From NCBI GenBank assembly GCA_031553035.1, contig JAVBLY010000002.1:52759-116758 (forward strand): DNA of 64,000 bases, written 5' to 3'. The translations under genes and the position numbers were made by a program. This DNA is from JAVBLY01 sp031553035 (GTDB lineage: Bacteria; Bacillota; Clostridia; Peptostreptococcales; Anaerovoracaceae). Shown here in pieces: positions 30,631-39,229 of this stretch; the stretch's first letter is position 1; the number at the start of each line of letters is the position of its first letter. Below the pieces are notes generated by a model. That model had not been told where the DNA came from, did not search any database, and saw only the letters and a program-made list of their open reading frames with translations.

Positions 30631-32019
30631 TTATACTTCCAGCTTGGCATCTTTCTTGAGGACTTTGGTAATAAAGAAGTAAAGAACGATACCGATGGCT
30701 ACCCAGATGATTCCAAGTTTCATGGCTGCTGCCGAAAGGCTGAACCATACGAATCCAATTATGGCAAGTCCTATAAGAGGCAGCACAAGATGTTTGAAAT
30801 AGTGCTTGGATTTTTTCTTGAATATGAAGTAGTAGATTACCGTGACGTGCAGTACCAGGAATGCCGACAGTGCTCCGAAGTTGATGAGCTCTGCAAGATC
30901 GATGATCGCCGCTGCAAATCCAAGTGTTATAATCAGCGAAATTATAGCGATAAATACAGTGGACACGTAAGGTGTCTTATATTTTTTATGGACCTTGGCA
31001 AGCGGTTTGGGAAGGAATCCGTCGCGAGCCATACTGAAAAGAATTCTTGAGATAGCTGCCTGTGCAACCAGACAGTCTGCGATGCCCCATGCAAGCCCTG
31101 TTGCTATTGCACATATCCACATTACGGCGGGACCGCCTGCAACACCTGCAACTTCATAAAATGCGTTGTCTATATCGCTGAATGTGTCCAGACCCTGCCA
31201 TGGCATTACACATGAAGCAAGGTAAGTCTGGATAATAAACAGTACGCCTACGATCACAAGCGACCATACGCTGGCCTTACCTATGGAGTTTGAACCGCCT
31301 TTTGATTCTTCAGCCAGTGTGCTGATGGCATCAAATCCAAGGAAGCTTAAAACCGCAACAGATACGGCGCTCATTATCAGCGTCATGCTGAATGTATCGG
31401 GATTATAGAACGGCAGTAACGTGAATCCGTCGCCCGCTTTCCCTGATGAAATGGTCATGATTGCAGCAATACAGAAAATCAAAAATACTATGAGTTCGAA
31501 TATGAGCATGACCCAGTTAAGCCTTGAAGTGAATTCGATTCCAAGGACATTGATGATGGTGTTGAATAAAACGAATGCTACGATCCATATCCAGCTTGGT
31601 ACACCGGGGATTATTGAGTTTAGCGCTGATGCCGCAACAACATACAGAAGTGCAGGCACAAGGATATAGTCAAGCAGGATTGCCCATCCTGAAACGAATC
31701 CAACTCCTTTTCCAATACCGTGTGTAGCATATCCGTATACCGATCCCGATATGGGGAAGACTTCCGACATCCTCCAGTAACTGAATGCGGTAAAGATCAT
31801 GCCGACCATTCCGATGAGATATGCAAGTGCGACCATGCCGCCTGAGATGGATGCTACGGTTCCGTAGATTCCGAAGGGGGCGATGGGGACCATGAAGATG
31901 AGACCGTATACGATCAGGTCCTTTGTGGTAAGCGTCCTTTTGAGTTCTTGTTTGTAACCAAGGCTTTCGATTGTTGTCTGGCCAGGGGGTTTCTGACCGG
32001 GGTTTATTTCTTTTGACAT
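30631..32019 (-). CDS. APC-family amino acid permease
   Basis: The 462-aa membrane protein has twelve predicted helices and the APC-superfamily first-helix motif (IFMVPIAPFGIYG) and SRILFSMARDGFLPK in the middle loop. It should import an amino acid or amine by proton symport or exchange. I chose the ATG at 32019 because GAGGAGG precedes it. It follows the acetamidase/formamidase gene after 27 nt and shares its promoter, so the pair may take up and use an amide or a related nitrogen compound. The exact substrate is unknown. Confidence 0.88.
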   Translation of the reverse strand: MSKEINPGQKPPGQTTIESLGYKQELKRTLTTKDLIVYGLIFMVPIAPFGIYGTVASISGGMVALAYLIGMVGMIFTAFSYWRMSEVFPISGSVYGYATHGIGKGVGFVSGWAILLDYILVPALLYVVAASALNSIIPGVPSWIWIVAFVLFNTIINVLGIEFTSRLNWVMLIFELIVFLIFCIAAIMTISSGKAGDGFTLLPFYNPDTFSMTLIMSAVSVAVLSFLGFDAISTLAEESKGGSNSIGKASVWSLVIVGVLFIIQTYLASCVMPWQGLDTFSDIDNAFYEVAGVAGGPAVMWICAIATGLAWGIADCLVAQAAISRILFSMARDGFLPKPLAKVHKKYKTPYVSTVFIAIISLIITLGFAAAIIDLAELINFGALSAFLVLHVTVIYYFIFKKKSKHYFKHLVLPLIGLAIIGFVWFSLSAAAMKLGIIWVAIGIVLYFFITKVLKKDAKLEV

Positions 32020-32046
32020 TGTTTTCCTCCTCAAAAAATCTATAAC

Positions 32047-32934
32047 TTAAAATTGTGCATTTTTAATGTACTTCTTTGGAAAAACGAAACGGACGGTCTT
32101 CTCCGGATCTACAACCTGAGAAATCTCTACATTGCCAACCATGCTCATGAGCATGATTATTTCCGGGCGGCTTATATCCATTCTCTCTTCCAGGAATTCA
32201 CACATCAATTCCGTTGACCGGTCTATTGCCTCATCCACGGTTTCTTTAGAAACGATAACTGCAAAGCTGTCTTCGTTTTCGAGCCAGGGGTAATCCATGG
32301 TCTTTCCCTTTACTATATCAATAGTTACATTTACTTCAGCTGGGATCTCAAGACCGGACACTCCGATTTCTCCGTCGCCCATGACCGCATGGACATCACC
32401 CATTGCAAGCAGTGCCCCGGGAACCGATACAGGCAAATATAAAGTTGCTCCCTCAGTTATCATAGGCGTATCCATATTCCCTCCGTGGTGACCGGGAGTC
32501 CCGTTGCTGATGCCTCCTTCGGCAGGCGCAACGCCGATAACACCGATCATTTTTCTTAACGGGATTTTCATATTATCCAGATAAACTGCTTCCCCATCCT
32601 GGACCGGTACGATACGCAGATGAGAACCCTCGATCATATGTCCCAGTATCCCTTCATTTTCCAAGCAGCAAACGGTGCCCCTACTGTCCAACTTGATACT
32701 GTTGATGACTACTTTAAGGGTATCGCCCGGCTCGGCGCCTTCAATAAAAATTGGGCCCGTAGCAGGGTTGACTCTGTCCCAGTCCAGCTGGTCCACAGTG
32801 TCCGTAGGTTCGCGCAGTTGATTGGAAAAACAATCCATGGTTTCAATGTCTATGGAAGTGGGTGTTGCCACAGTCAAAGCCGGCGGATTATCTCCGGAAA
32901 ATTCAAAGATTGTGTACTTGGTGCTTAACCTCAT
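32047..32934 (-). CDS. Acetamidase/formamidase family hydrolase
   Basis: The 295-aa protein belongs to the FmdA/AmdA family, which splits short amides to ammonia and a carboxylate. It shows the family motifs NPATGPIFIEGAEPGDTL, GTPGHHGGNMD (metal-binding histidines) and GDVHAVMGDGE. The ATG follows AAAGGAGAAGG. It is the first gene of a two-gene operon with the permease. Formamide, acetamide or a longer amide are all possible. Its length is typical for the short bacterial form. Confidence 0.9.
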   Translation of the reverse strand: MRLSTKYTIFEFSGDNPPALTVATPTSIDIETMDCFSNQLREPTDTVDQLDWDRVNPATGPIFIEGAEPGDTLKVVINSIKLDSRGTVCCLENEGILGHMIEGSHLRIVPVQDGEAVYLDNMKIPLRKMIGVIGVAPAEGGISNGTPGHHGGNMDTPMITEGATLYLPVSVPGALLAMGDVHAVMGDGEIGVSGLEIPAEVNVTIDIVKGKTMDYPWLENEDSFAVIVSKETVDEAIDRSTELMCEFLEERMDISRPEIIMLMSMVGNVEISQVVDPEKTVRFVFPKKYIKNAQF

Positions 32935-32969
32935 AACCTTCTCCTTTCTTCACTTATTTAACTTACTAA

Positions 32970-32998
32970 AGTATATCGTTTGTTCACAGTAATGGCAA
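32970..32998 (-). promoter_or_regulatory. Promoter of the amidase-permease operon
   Basis: On the minus strand TTGCCA (32993-32998) and TATACT (32970-32975) are 17 bp apart, 36 bp before the amidase ATG. Confidence 0.6.
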
Positions 32999-33087
32999 CC
33001 GAAAAATATGGCTGTTTTAAAAGAAACCCCGCTTTAATGGCGGAAAGGTTTGATGTATAATGAATCAAGGAGATTATACGAGAGAAT

Positions 33088-34083
33088 ATGGACATAAACC
33101 AGTACAAGCCACCATTTACCATTACAGAAAGAGCACTGGATCTAATAGTCGAAATTTCAAGACTCTTAGGCTCGATTTCTGCCGAATATAAATCGATTGA
33201 TTTAAAACTGAGAAAAGAAAATCGTATCCGCTCCATCCACTCATCTTTAGCAATTGAGAATAATACACTTTCATTCGATCAGGTTTCCGACGTTATAAAC
33301 GATAAGAAAGTGATTGGACCCGGTAAAGATATTCTTGAAGTAAAGAATGCATATTCTGCATACAACAAACTGTTCGGATTTGACCTATTCAGTATTAATG
33401 ATTTATTAGCTGCGCACAAGCTTTTAATGATCGGGTTGGCAAAAGATGCCGGTAGATTCAGAAAAAACAACATAGGTGTGTTTAACGGAGAAAAGGTTAT
33501 CCACACTGCACCAGGCCCTGCAATGGTTCAGGAAAATATGAATAACTTATTCAACTGGCTGAGAGAATCCGAACTAAACCCACTGGTAAAAAGTTGCGTT
33601 TTCCATTATGAATTCGAGTTCATTCATCCTTTTTCTGATGGCAATGGCAGAATGGGACGAATGTGGCAGACATTGATTCTATATAATTGGAACTCAATAT
33701 TTGAATGGCTGCCTATAGAAAACATGATTTATGCCAGGCAGGATGATTATTATGATGCCATTCAAAAATCCACGGATGCAAGCGACTCAAAATACTTTAT
33801 CGAATATTCTCTTGAAACAATTTTATCTGCACTTAGAGATGCGGGTAAAAACGCACAAGAAAACGCACAAGAAAACGCACAAGAAAATCCTCTCGTAGAG
33901 AAACTGCTTTCTGCACTTGGTAATGAAACTTTATCTGCAGCTGATATTATGAAACGTTTAGGGTTGAATCACAGACAATCATTTAGACGAAACTATTTGA
34001 ATCCGGCTATCGAAAAAAAACATATTGAAATGACTATTCCTGATCATCCGAATAACAGGAATCAGCGCTACAGGAAAAAATAA
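33088..34083 (+). CDS. Fic-domain protein (AMP-transferase type) with its own inhibitory helix
   Basis: Fic proteins usually move AMP from ATP to a target protein. The 331-aa protein has the catalytic motif HPFSDGNGRMGR at residues 180-191 and, upstream, the inhibitory-helix motif SSLAIENN with Glu57, which places it in the self-inhibited class II. The C-terminus has three copies of the residues NAQE, coded by three exact 12-bp repeats (33850-33885), then a winged-helix-like part (SAADIMKRLGLNHRQSF). The target is unknown, and no separate antitoxin gene is needed or seen. A TATAAT box lies at 33056-33061. Confidence 0.9.
   Translation: MDINQYKPPFTITERALDLIVEISRLLGSISAEYKSIDLKLRKENRIRSIHSSLAIENNTLSFDQVSDVINDKKVIGPGKDILEVKNAYSAYNKLFGFDLFSINDLLAAHKLLMIGLAKDAGRFRKNNIGVFNGEKVIHTAPGPAMVQENMNNLFNWLRESELNPLVKSCVFHYEFEFIHPFSDGNGRMGRMWQTLILYNWNSIFEWLPIENMIYARQDDYYDAIQKSTDASDSKYFIEYSLETILSALRDAGKNAQENAQENAQENPLVEKLLSALGNETLSAADIMKRLGLNHRQSFRRNYLNPAIEKKHIEMTIPDHPNNRNQRYRKK
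33850..33885 (+). repeat. Three tandem 12-bp repeats inside the fic gene
   Basis: AACGCACAAGAA occurs three times without change and codes for NAQE-NAQE-NAQE in the linker between the Fic domain and the winged helix. Such a tract can change copy number by slippage without breaking the frame. Confidence 0.9.
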
Positions 34084-34093
34084 ATAATTTAAA

Positions 34094-34146
34094 ATTGTTA
34101 ATTTGCTAAACAATCTTGACATGCAATTGTTAAGGTGCTAAACTAA
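34094..34146 (+). promoter_or_regulatory. Promoter with two operator copies before the marR-like gene
   Basis: ATTGTTAATTTGCTAAACAAT (split: ATTGTTAA, TT, TGCTAAACAAT; 34094-34114) and ATTGTTAAGGTGCTAAACTAA (34126-34146) share ATTGTTAA-N2-TGCTAAAC and start 32 bp apart, three helix turns. The promoter TTGACA (34116-34121) and TAAACT (34139-34144, 17-bp spacer) is overlapped by the second copy. This is a typical repressor layout, probably for the regulator coded next. Confidence 0.65.
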
Positions 34147-34183
34147 AGTTGCAAATAATAGTTATGAAAGAGGAGGGATCGTG

Positions 34184-34612
34184 ATGAATTGCCAGGTAGT
34201 AGGCAAACTCTTCGATGTACTTAAGGATATGGAAGGTGCGGAGTCTTCGGAGATAAATTTCATGAAGACCATCTCCGGCGCTGATGAGATAAATTCTGTG
34301 GAGATCGCAAATAAGATGAAGATCACAAGAAGTGCGGTTACCCAGATGTGCAATAAGCTAGAAGATCGTGACCTCATCGAGAAGTACTCGAAACCGGACA
34401 ACAAAAAAGAAAAATATCTCAGATTGACAGAAACGGGTATAAGAACTTTAGCTGATTACGAAAAAGAGCATTTGGATGCGAATGACCGGATGTGCAGCTA
34501 TTTAAGCGGGCTAAGTAATGATGAACGTGATACGGTTCTGGAATTTCTCGATAACCTCCAAAACTGTATGCCAATAAGCAATTTTGAATGTATGGGAAGA
34601 AGAGCACGGTAA
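34184..34612 (+). CDS. MarR-family regulator upstream of the SufC/SufB-like genes
   Basis: The 142-aa protein has the winged helix of MarR regulators (about residues 30-90; NSVEIANKMKITRSAVTQMCNKL, then KEKYLRLTETG as the wing). GGAGG lies 7 nt before the ATG at 34184; a GTG three bases earlier is less well placed. It begins an operon with the SufC-like and SufB-like genes (30 nt to the next start), and two matching operators cover its promoter. It may therefore sense iron, Fe-S status or oxidation and repress the operon. Cys3, Cys85-type and late cysteines exist, but no cluster motif is clear. Confidence 0.82.
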   Translation: MNCQVVGKLFDVLKDMEGAESSEINFMKTISGADEINSVEIANKMKITRSAVTQMCNKLEDRDLIEKYSKPDNKKEKYLRLTETGIRTLADYEKEHLDANDRMCSYLSGLSNDERDTVLEFLDNLQNCMPISNFECMGRRAR

Positions 34613-34642
34613 ATCGACAAATATCATAAGAAAGGAAAAATC

Positions 34643-35380
34643 ATGCTGGAACTAAAAAATATATCTTTTACAGTAAAAGATGAAAACGATAACAAGCCTA
34701 AGGACATCCTGGATGACGTAAGCCTGATAATAAATGACAACGATTTTGTTGCCATCACAGGACCAAACGGAGGCGGGAAGTCCACATTGGTAAAGATAAT
34801 AATGGGTATCGAAAAGCCTACAAGCGGCAAAATATTCTTTGACGGTAAGGATATCACGGATATGGATATCACCGAGAGGGCAGAGGCAGGGATAGGTTTT
34901 GCTTTCCAGCAGCCGGTAAGATTCAAGGGCATCCATGTCCGAGATCTTCTCAGGCTTGCTGCAGGAAAAAACCTCTCCACAGATCAGGCATGCGAATACC
35001 TTTCGGAAGTCGGACTGTGTGCACTTGATTATGTAGACAGAGAAGTGAATGACAAACTTTCGGGAGGCGAGCTCAAGAGGATCGAGATCGCCATGCTCAA
35101 AGCCAGAGGGACAAAAATTTCCATATTCGATGAGCCTGAAGCGGGCATCGACCTTTGGAGTTTCAATAATCTAATAGATGTTTTCGAAAAAATACAGAAG
35201 GAACATAAGGGAACGGTGATCATAATATCCCATCAGGAACGGATCCTGGAGATAGCCGACCGCATAGTGGTCATTGCCGACGGCAAATTATCGGCAGAAG
35301 GCTCAAAGGACGAAATTTTACCGGATCTTCTCAACGGCACCGGACCGTGTTGTTTCTTCAAGGACAGGGAGGGCGCATAA
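34643..35380 (+). CDS. sufC: SufC-like Fe-S assembly ATPase
   Basis: SufC is the cytoplasmic ABC ATPase that drives the SufB-type scaffold for building Fe-S clusters. The 245-aa protein has Walker A GPNGGGKST (about residues 45-53), the signature LSGGE and Walker B SIFDEPEAGID. No membrane partner is nearby, as expected. It stands with a single SufB/D-like gene and without sufS, sufU or sufD. This two-gene form is known in archaea and anaerobic bacteria and is thought to be ancestral (SmsCB). The molybdenum hydroxylases and CCG proteins of this genome need many clusters. Confidence 0.9.
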   Translation: MLELKNISFTVKDENDNKPKDILDDVSLIINDNDFVAITGPNGGGKSTLVKIIMGIEKPTSGKIFFDGKDITDMDITERAEAGIGFAFQQPVRFKGIHVRDLLRLAAGKNLSTDQACEYLSEVGLCALDYVDREVNDKLSGGELKRIEIAMLKARGTKISIFDEPEAGIDLWSFNNLIDVFEKIQKEHKGTVIIISHQERILEIADRIVVIADGKLSAEGSKDEILPDLLNGTGPCCFFKDREGA

Positions 35381-35381
35381 A

Positions 35382-36314
35382 ATGAGCAAGTTGGAAATGA
35401 ATAATAACGTAGAGAGTATATTGAACACAATAGCAGATATCAGCGGTACTCCGGAGGGAGCATATAATATCCGCGTGAACGGTGCAAGTATCGGAAGATC
35501 CAGTTCCGATAACATAGAAATCAAATCCAAGGAGGACAAGCCGGGAATAGACATAATAGTAAAACCTGGGACGAAGAACGAAATGGTTCACATTCCGGTG
35601 GTAGTCGATTCAAGCGGACTTGAGGATCTGGTCTATAATGACTTTTACATCGGCGAGGACTGCGATATCAAAATCGTCGCAGGCTGCGGGATCCACAATG
35701 ACGGAACTCATCTTTCGCAGCACGACGGTATCCATACTTTCCACGTTGGAAAGAACGCCAGAGTTTCATATGTTGAAAAACATTATGGGGAAGGTGAAGG
35801 TACAGGCAAAAGGATCTTAAACCCCGAGACTGTAGTCAATCTCGAAGAGGACAGCTATCTAGAGATGGAGACTGTTCAGATTGAAGGGGTGGACAACACT
35901 AACAGAGTGACCAGCGGTAAATGCGCTGACGGAGCAAGCCTGATCATCAAGGAAAAGTTAATGACATCAGGTGGTCAGACAGCGACAACAAGGTTCGACG
36001 TGGATCTGTACGGAGTGGGATCCTCTGCAGATGTGGTATCCAGATCAGTGGCCAAGGGCCATTCCAGGCAGGAATTTTTATCGGCGATATACGGCAACAG
36101 CGAATGTCATGGTCATTCCGAGTGCGACGCCATAATAATGGATGAGGCGGTAGTAACGGCAATACCGGAGCTTACGGCAAATAGTATAGATGCAGCACTG
36201 ATCCATGAAGCTGCCATAGGAAAGATCGCCGGTGAACAGCTTACGAAGCTGATGACCTTGGGGCTTACGGAAGAGCAGGCTGAGAAAGAGATTATCAACG
36301 GATTTCTGAGTTAA
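35382..36314 (+). CDS. sufB: SufB/SufD-family Fe-S scaffold protein
   Basis: The 310-aa protein is the core beta-helix domain of SufB/SufD, ending in the family's C-terminal helical part (AIIMDEAVVTAIPELTANS, then EAAIGKIAGEQL). It is shorter than SufB (about 470 aa), lacking the N-terminal part. A conserved cysteine region is ECHGHSECDAI. I chose the ATG at 35382, which follows GGGAGG; the open frame from 35274 overlaps sufC in another frame and is not needed. It works with the SufC-like ATPase just upstream (1 nt gap) and is followed by a terminator. Confidence 0.9.
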   Translation: MSKLEMNNNVESILNTIADISGTPEGAYNIRVNGASIGRSSSDNIEIKSKEDKPGIDIIVKPGTKNEMVHIPVVVDSSGLEDLVYNDFYIGEDCDIKIVAGCGIHNDGTHLSQHDGIHTFHVGKNARVSYVEKHYGEGEGTGKRILNPETVVNLEEDSYLEMETVQIEGVDNTNRVTSGKCADGASLIIKEKLMTSGGQTATTRFDVDLYGVGSSADVVSRSVAKGHSRQEFLSAIYGNSECHGHSECDAIIMDEAVVTAIPELTANSIDAALIHEAAIGKIAGEQLTKLMTLGLTEEQAEKEIINGFLS

Positions 36315-36357
36315 TCCAGATCGACATACATAGTATTACGCATGAAAGGTGCAACAG

Positions 36358-36391
36358 AAAAAGTCCCGGGGAGGAGATTCTCCGGGACTTT
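36358..36391 (+). terminator. Terminator after the SufC/SufB-like operon
   Basis: AAAGTCCCGG (from about 36359) pairs with CCGGGACTTT (to 36391), with extra pairing GAG/CTC inside; TCATTT follows. It lies about 45 bp from the end of the convergent small cysteine-rich gene. Confidence 0.75.
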
Positions 36392-36435
36392 CATTTGGTG
36401 TTGTGGCTGTTATTGTGTGTTGTGTGTGGTAGTGG

Positions 36436-36615
36436 TTATTTTTGGTTTAGAGGAGAAGGTCGGGATTTGTCAGCCGTGTGGTCTTGCTCACAGCCACTTG
36501 TGCAACCACTGCAACCGGCACATCCGCCTTTTTGTCTATTTTTTATGATGTTCCTGATCGCCAGTGCCAGTAAAGCAGCTACGATCACTATTACTACGAT
36601 ACTTGCAGGATTCAT
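36436..36615 (-). CDS. FeoB-associated cysteine-rich membrane protein
   Basis: This 59-aa protein has one membrane helix (about residues 5-22, SIVVIVIVAALLALAI) and then a short cytoplasmic tail with cysteines C32, C35, C38 and C42 in the pattern GGCAGCSGCTSGC. Small proteins of this form are regularly coded just after feoB in Firmicutes and are thought to help ferrous-iron uptake, perhaps as FeoC-like partners. The start ATG follows CAGGTGATT. It lies 72 bp downstream of feoB on the same strand. It is short enough to be missed by gene finders. Confidence 0.88.
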   Translation of the reverse strand: MNPASIVVIVIVAALLALAIRNIIKNRQKGGCAGCSGCTSGCEQDHTADKSRPSPLNQK

Positions 36616-36687
36616 ATAATCACCTGTCTTTCCTTTTTCATACCCTGTATATTTGATTTAAACCATTTTTATCAACTATTGTATTAA

Positions 36688-38709
36688 TTATTTTACTTTA
36701 GCGGTAGCTATATCTTCATATCTTCGAGATGATCCGAATTTGTTCGCTATCCCGATTACCAGTCCTATTACAATAAATGCGATGAATATTACCAATACTA
36801 TGTCAAACCCCACTACATCTCCTTCGGATGCGCTTTCCATCACTCCTATATCAAGAGCAACCTTCTGTACAGCCGATGTCCCTCGAAGGACCAAGCTTCC
36901 TATTACATTGACCAGCATTGCAAGCACATATGCCAAACCTGTCTGGAACAGTACTGCAAATGCAGTCATCTTCCATGTTCCGAATTCTCTTTTCATGGCA
37001 CCTATAGCTGCTGCACACGGTGCTGCAAACAATGTGAATATCATGAATGAAAAAGCAGTGACCTGGCTGAACACGATAGGTACAGCGCTTCCTATTGTTG
37101 CAAATGTGGCAACAACGACTTCCTTGGCTATCAGTCCGGTTACAGCGGCAACAGGCGCAGCCCAATCATCACCGAAGCCTAGAGGAATGAATATATATCT
37201 TATTGCATTACCGAATTGAGCAAGAATACTGTCTTGTATAGCATCAGGGCCTACATATCCGGTAAAGCTGAAGTTCTGAAGGAACCAGAGGATAACGCAG
37301 GCTACAAATATAATTGTTCCGGCTTTTTTTATGAATGACCAGCCCTTTTCCCACATGTGGATGGCAACGCCTTTCATTCTTGGGAATTTGTAGTCAGGCA
37401 TTTCCATAACGAATGGCGACGGGTCTCCCGAGAACATTTTGGTTTTCTTTAAGATTATGCCTGATATTATTACCATGCAGATCCCTATGATATACATTGA
37501 AGGTCCTACCCATGTCTGATCCCTGAACATCATCGCTATGAACATTGCGAAAACAGGAAGTTTGGCTCCGCATGGGATGAATGGAGTGAGAAGGACAGTC
37601 ATATTTCTGTCATTCTGATTTTCGATGGTTCTGCTTGCCATGATCCCCGGAACCGAACAGCCTGTTCCAATGAGCATGGGTATGAAAGATTTCCCTGAAA
37701 GCCCGAATTTTCTGAAGATCCTGTCCATAATAAATGCGACACGAGCCATATAGCCGCTGTCTTCCAATAGTGAAAGGAAGAAGAACAGTATCATGAGCTG
37801 TGGAACGAATACCATTATGGCACCAATGGATCCAATTATTCCATTAAGAACCAGATCCATAACTATTTCTCCGGCACCTACGGCAGTTAAAAGCGATTCT
37901 GCACCTGTTCCTATCAGACCGAACAGTGACTCCACCCATCCAATGGTCCAGTCTCCTACAGTTACTATGGATACATAGTAGACGATCCACATCAATCCGA
38001 AAAAGATGGGTAGAGCCAGCCATTTATGCGTAACGATTCGATCGATCTTGTCCGATGTTGTGAGGGCTCCTGTGTCAATGCTTCTTGTAACATTGTCTCT
38101 GGTAAGAGTTTCAACATAATCGTATCTGTTTTCGATAGCGGTTTCCTCAGCTTCACTGTCCAGCTTACCGTAAGCTTCATCTATCAGCGCCTGCTTGGGT
38201 TCTTTTCCTGCACTGAAGGCTGTATTTGCAGCCTCCTTTATAAGCTCTTTCACGCCTTTGTTTTTAGTCGCTGATATCCTTATCATTTTGCAATCCAGTG
38301 TTGTTTCCATTGCATCCACATCAAGACTGATCCCTCTTTTGTCAACGATATCTGTCATATTCAAAGCAACGATCACCGGTATACCTGTATCAATCAATTG
38401 AGATGTCAGATATAAATTTCTTTCGATATTTGTTGAATCCACAATATTTATGATTGCATCAGGCTTTTCATCAAGAAGAAAATCTCTTGCAACTATTTCC
38501 TCAGGAGTATAGGGCGACAGTGAATATACACCGGGCAGGTCAACTATTTGAATGTCCTTGTTCCCCTTTAATCTGCCGTCTTTTTTTTCGACGGTCACGC
38601 CCGGCCAATTTCCTACATGCTGGGAGCTACCTGTAAGCTCGTTGAACAAAGTGGTCTTTCCCGAATTGGGATTGCCGGCCAGGGCAATTACCATTTTTTT
38701 ATTTACCAT
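36688..38709 (-). CDS. feoB: Ferrous iron transport protein B
   Basis: FeoB imports Fe2+ across the cytoplasmic membrane. The 673-aa protein begins with the G domain (P-loop GNPNSGKT near residue 10, NMTD as G4 motif), then the dissociation-inhibitor helical part, then the two Gate regions and about eight membrane helices. I chose the ATG at 38709, preceded by GGAGG; an upstream in-frame start at 38739 would lie over the operator. It is preceded by two feoA genes and followed by the small cysteine-rich protein. A GTTAGC-N4-GCTAAC operator lies in the feoA-feoB gap. Confidence 0.96.
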   Translation of the reverse strand: MVNKKMVIALAGNPNSGKTTLFNELTGSSQHVGNWPGVTVEKKDGRLKGNKDIQIVDLPGVYSLSPYTPEEIVARDFLLDEKPDAIINIVDSTNIERNLYLTSQLIDTGIPVIVALNMTDIVDKRGISLDVDAMETTLDCKMIRISATKNKGVKELIKEAANTAFSAGKEPKQALIDEAYGKLDSEAEETAIENRYDYVETLTRDNVTRSIDTGALTTSDKIDRIVTHKWLALPIFFGLMWIVYYVSIVTVGDWTIGWVESLFGLIGTGAESLLTAVGAGEIVMDLVLNGIIGSIGAIMVFVPQLMILFFFLSLLEDSGYMARVAFIMDRIFRKFGLSGKSFIPMLIGTGCSVPGIMASRTIENQNDRNMTVLLTPFIPCGAKLPVFAMFIAMMFRDQTWVGPSMYIIGICMVIISGIILKKTKMFSGDPSPFVMEMPDYKFPRMKGVAIHMWEKGWSFIKKAGTIIFVACVILWFLQNFSFTGYVGPDAIQDSILAQFGNAIRYIFIPLGFGDDWAAPVAAVTGLIAKEVVVATFATIGSAVPIVFSQVTAFSFMIFTLFAAPCAAAIGAMKREFGTWKMTAFAVLFQTGLAYVLAMLVNVIGSLVLRGTSAVQKVALDIGVMESASEGDVVGFDIVLVIFIAFIVIGLVIGIANKFGSSRRYEDIATAKVK

Positions 38710-38731
38710 TGTTATTAATCCTCCGCACTTG

Positions 38732-38747
38732 GTTAGCAACAGCTAAC
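38732..38747. promoter_or_regulatory. Iron-box-like operator between feoA and feoB
   Basis: GTTAGC-AACA-GCTAAC is a perfect dyad 23 bp before the feoB start. It matches the two operators upstream of the first feoA gene, so feoB may have its own control point within the operon. Confidence 0.65.
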
Positions 38748-38764
38748 GCATTAAACAAAAAAAA

Positions 38765-38986
38765 TTACTCTACCAAAATCTTATCAGCATCAGCTTTTCT
38801 GATCGACAGATCATAGCCTCTGACTGAAAGTTCGATGGGATCGCCTAATGGTGCGATCTTTACTATCTGAACATCGGTCCCCCTGGTTATGCCCATGTCC
38901 ATGATTCTTCGTCTGACAGGGCCATCGCCATCAAGTTTCCTGACTGTAGATGTCTGTCCTACCGTAAGATTACTCAAACTTTTCAT
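38765..38986 (-). CDS. feoA: FeoA-family protein (second in the operon)
   Basis: FeoA is a small cytoplasmic SH3-like protein that helps FeoB. The 73-aa protein shows the family pattern LTVGQTSTVRKL, then RRRIMDMGITRGTDVQIVKIAPLGDPIELSVRGYDLSIRK (in parts). It overlaps the end of the first feoA gene by four bases (ATGA) and lies 55 bp before feoB. AAGGAGG precedes its start. Of the two FeoA copies it is closer to the typical form, with the APLGDP loop. Confidence 0.93.
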   Translation of the reverse strand: MKSLSNLTVGQTSTVRKLDGDGPVRRRIMDMGITRGTDVQIVKIAPLGDPIELSVRGYDLSIRKADADKILVE

Positions 38987-39192
38987 ACTAATATCCTCCT
39001 TGCCATAGTTTTATCAAGGGCGACTCTGCACCCCTTTATTCCCAAAATCATTCCCCCCTCAGTCTGTGAGATCACACTAACAATAGTGCCCGAAATGAAT
39101 CCAAGGCTTTCAAGAAATTTTTTATTATTATCTGTTCCCGTGACTCGACGTACGGTTCCCTTTTCGCCGGTCTTCAATGCAATCAGTGGCAT
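38983..39192 (-). CDS. FeoA-family protein (first in the operon)
   Basis: The 69-aa protein is a second, more diverged FeoA-like SH3 domain (LKTGEKGTVRRVTG, then FLESLGFISGTIVSVISQ and ILGIKGCRVALDK). Two FeoA proteins before one FeoB are common in clostridia. It opens the operon behind a promoter with two operator copies, and is translationally coupled to the next feoA by a four-base overlap. The distinct roles of the two copies are not known. Confidence 0.9.
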   Translation of the reverse strand: MPLIALKTGEKGTVRRVTGTDNNKKFLESLGFISGTIVSVISQTEGGMILGIKGCRVALDKTMARRILV

Positions 39193-39229
39193 GTCAACCT
39201 CCGTTCCTGAGTTGTCCTCAGTATGTGGT

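Noticed and set aside
33850..33885. CRISPR-like repeats
   Set aside because: The units are contiguous 12-bp repeats inside a coding frame, without spacers. No CRISPR array or cas gene was seen anywhere.
36740..37219. 159-aa plus-strand open frame inside feoB
   Set aside because: It is antisense to the membrane part of feoB and has the Thr/Asn/Ile-rich look of a shadow frame.
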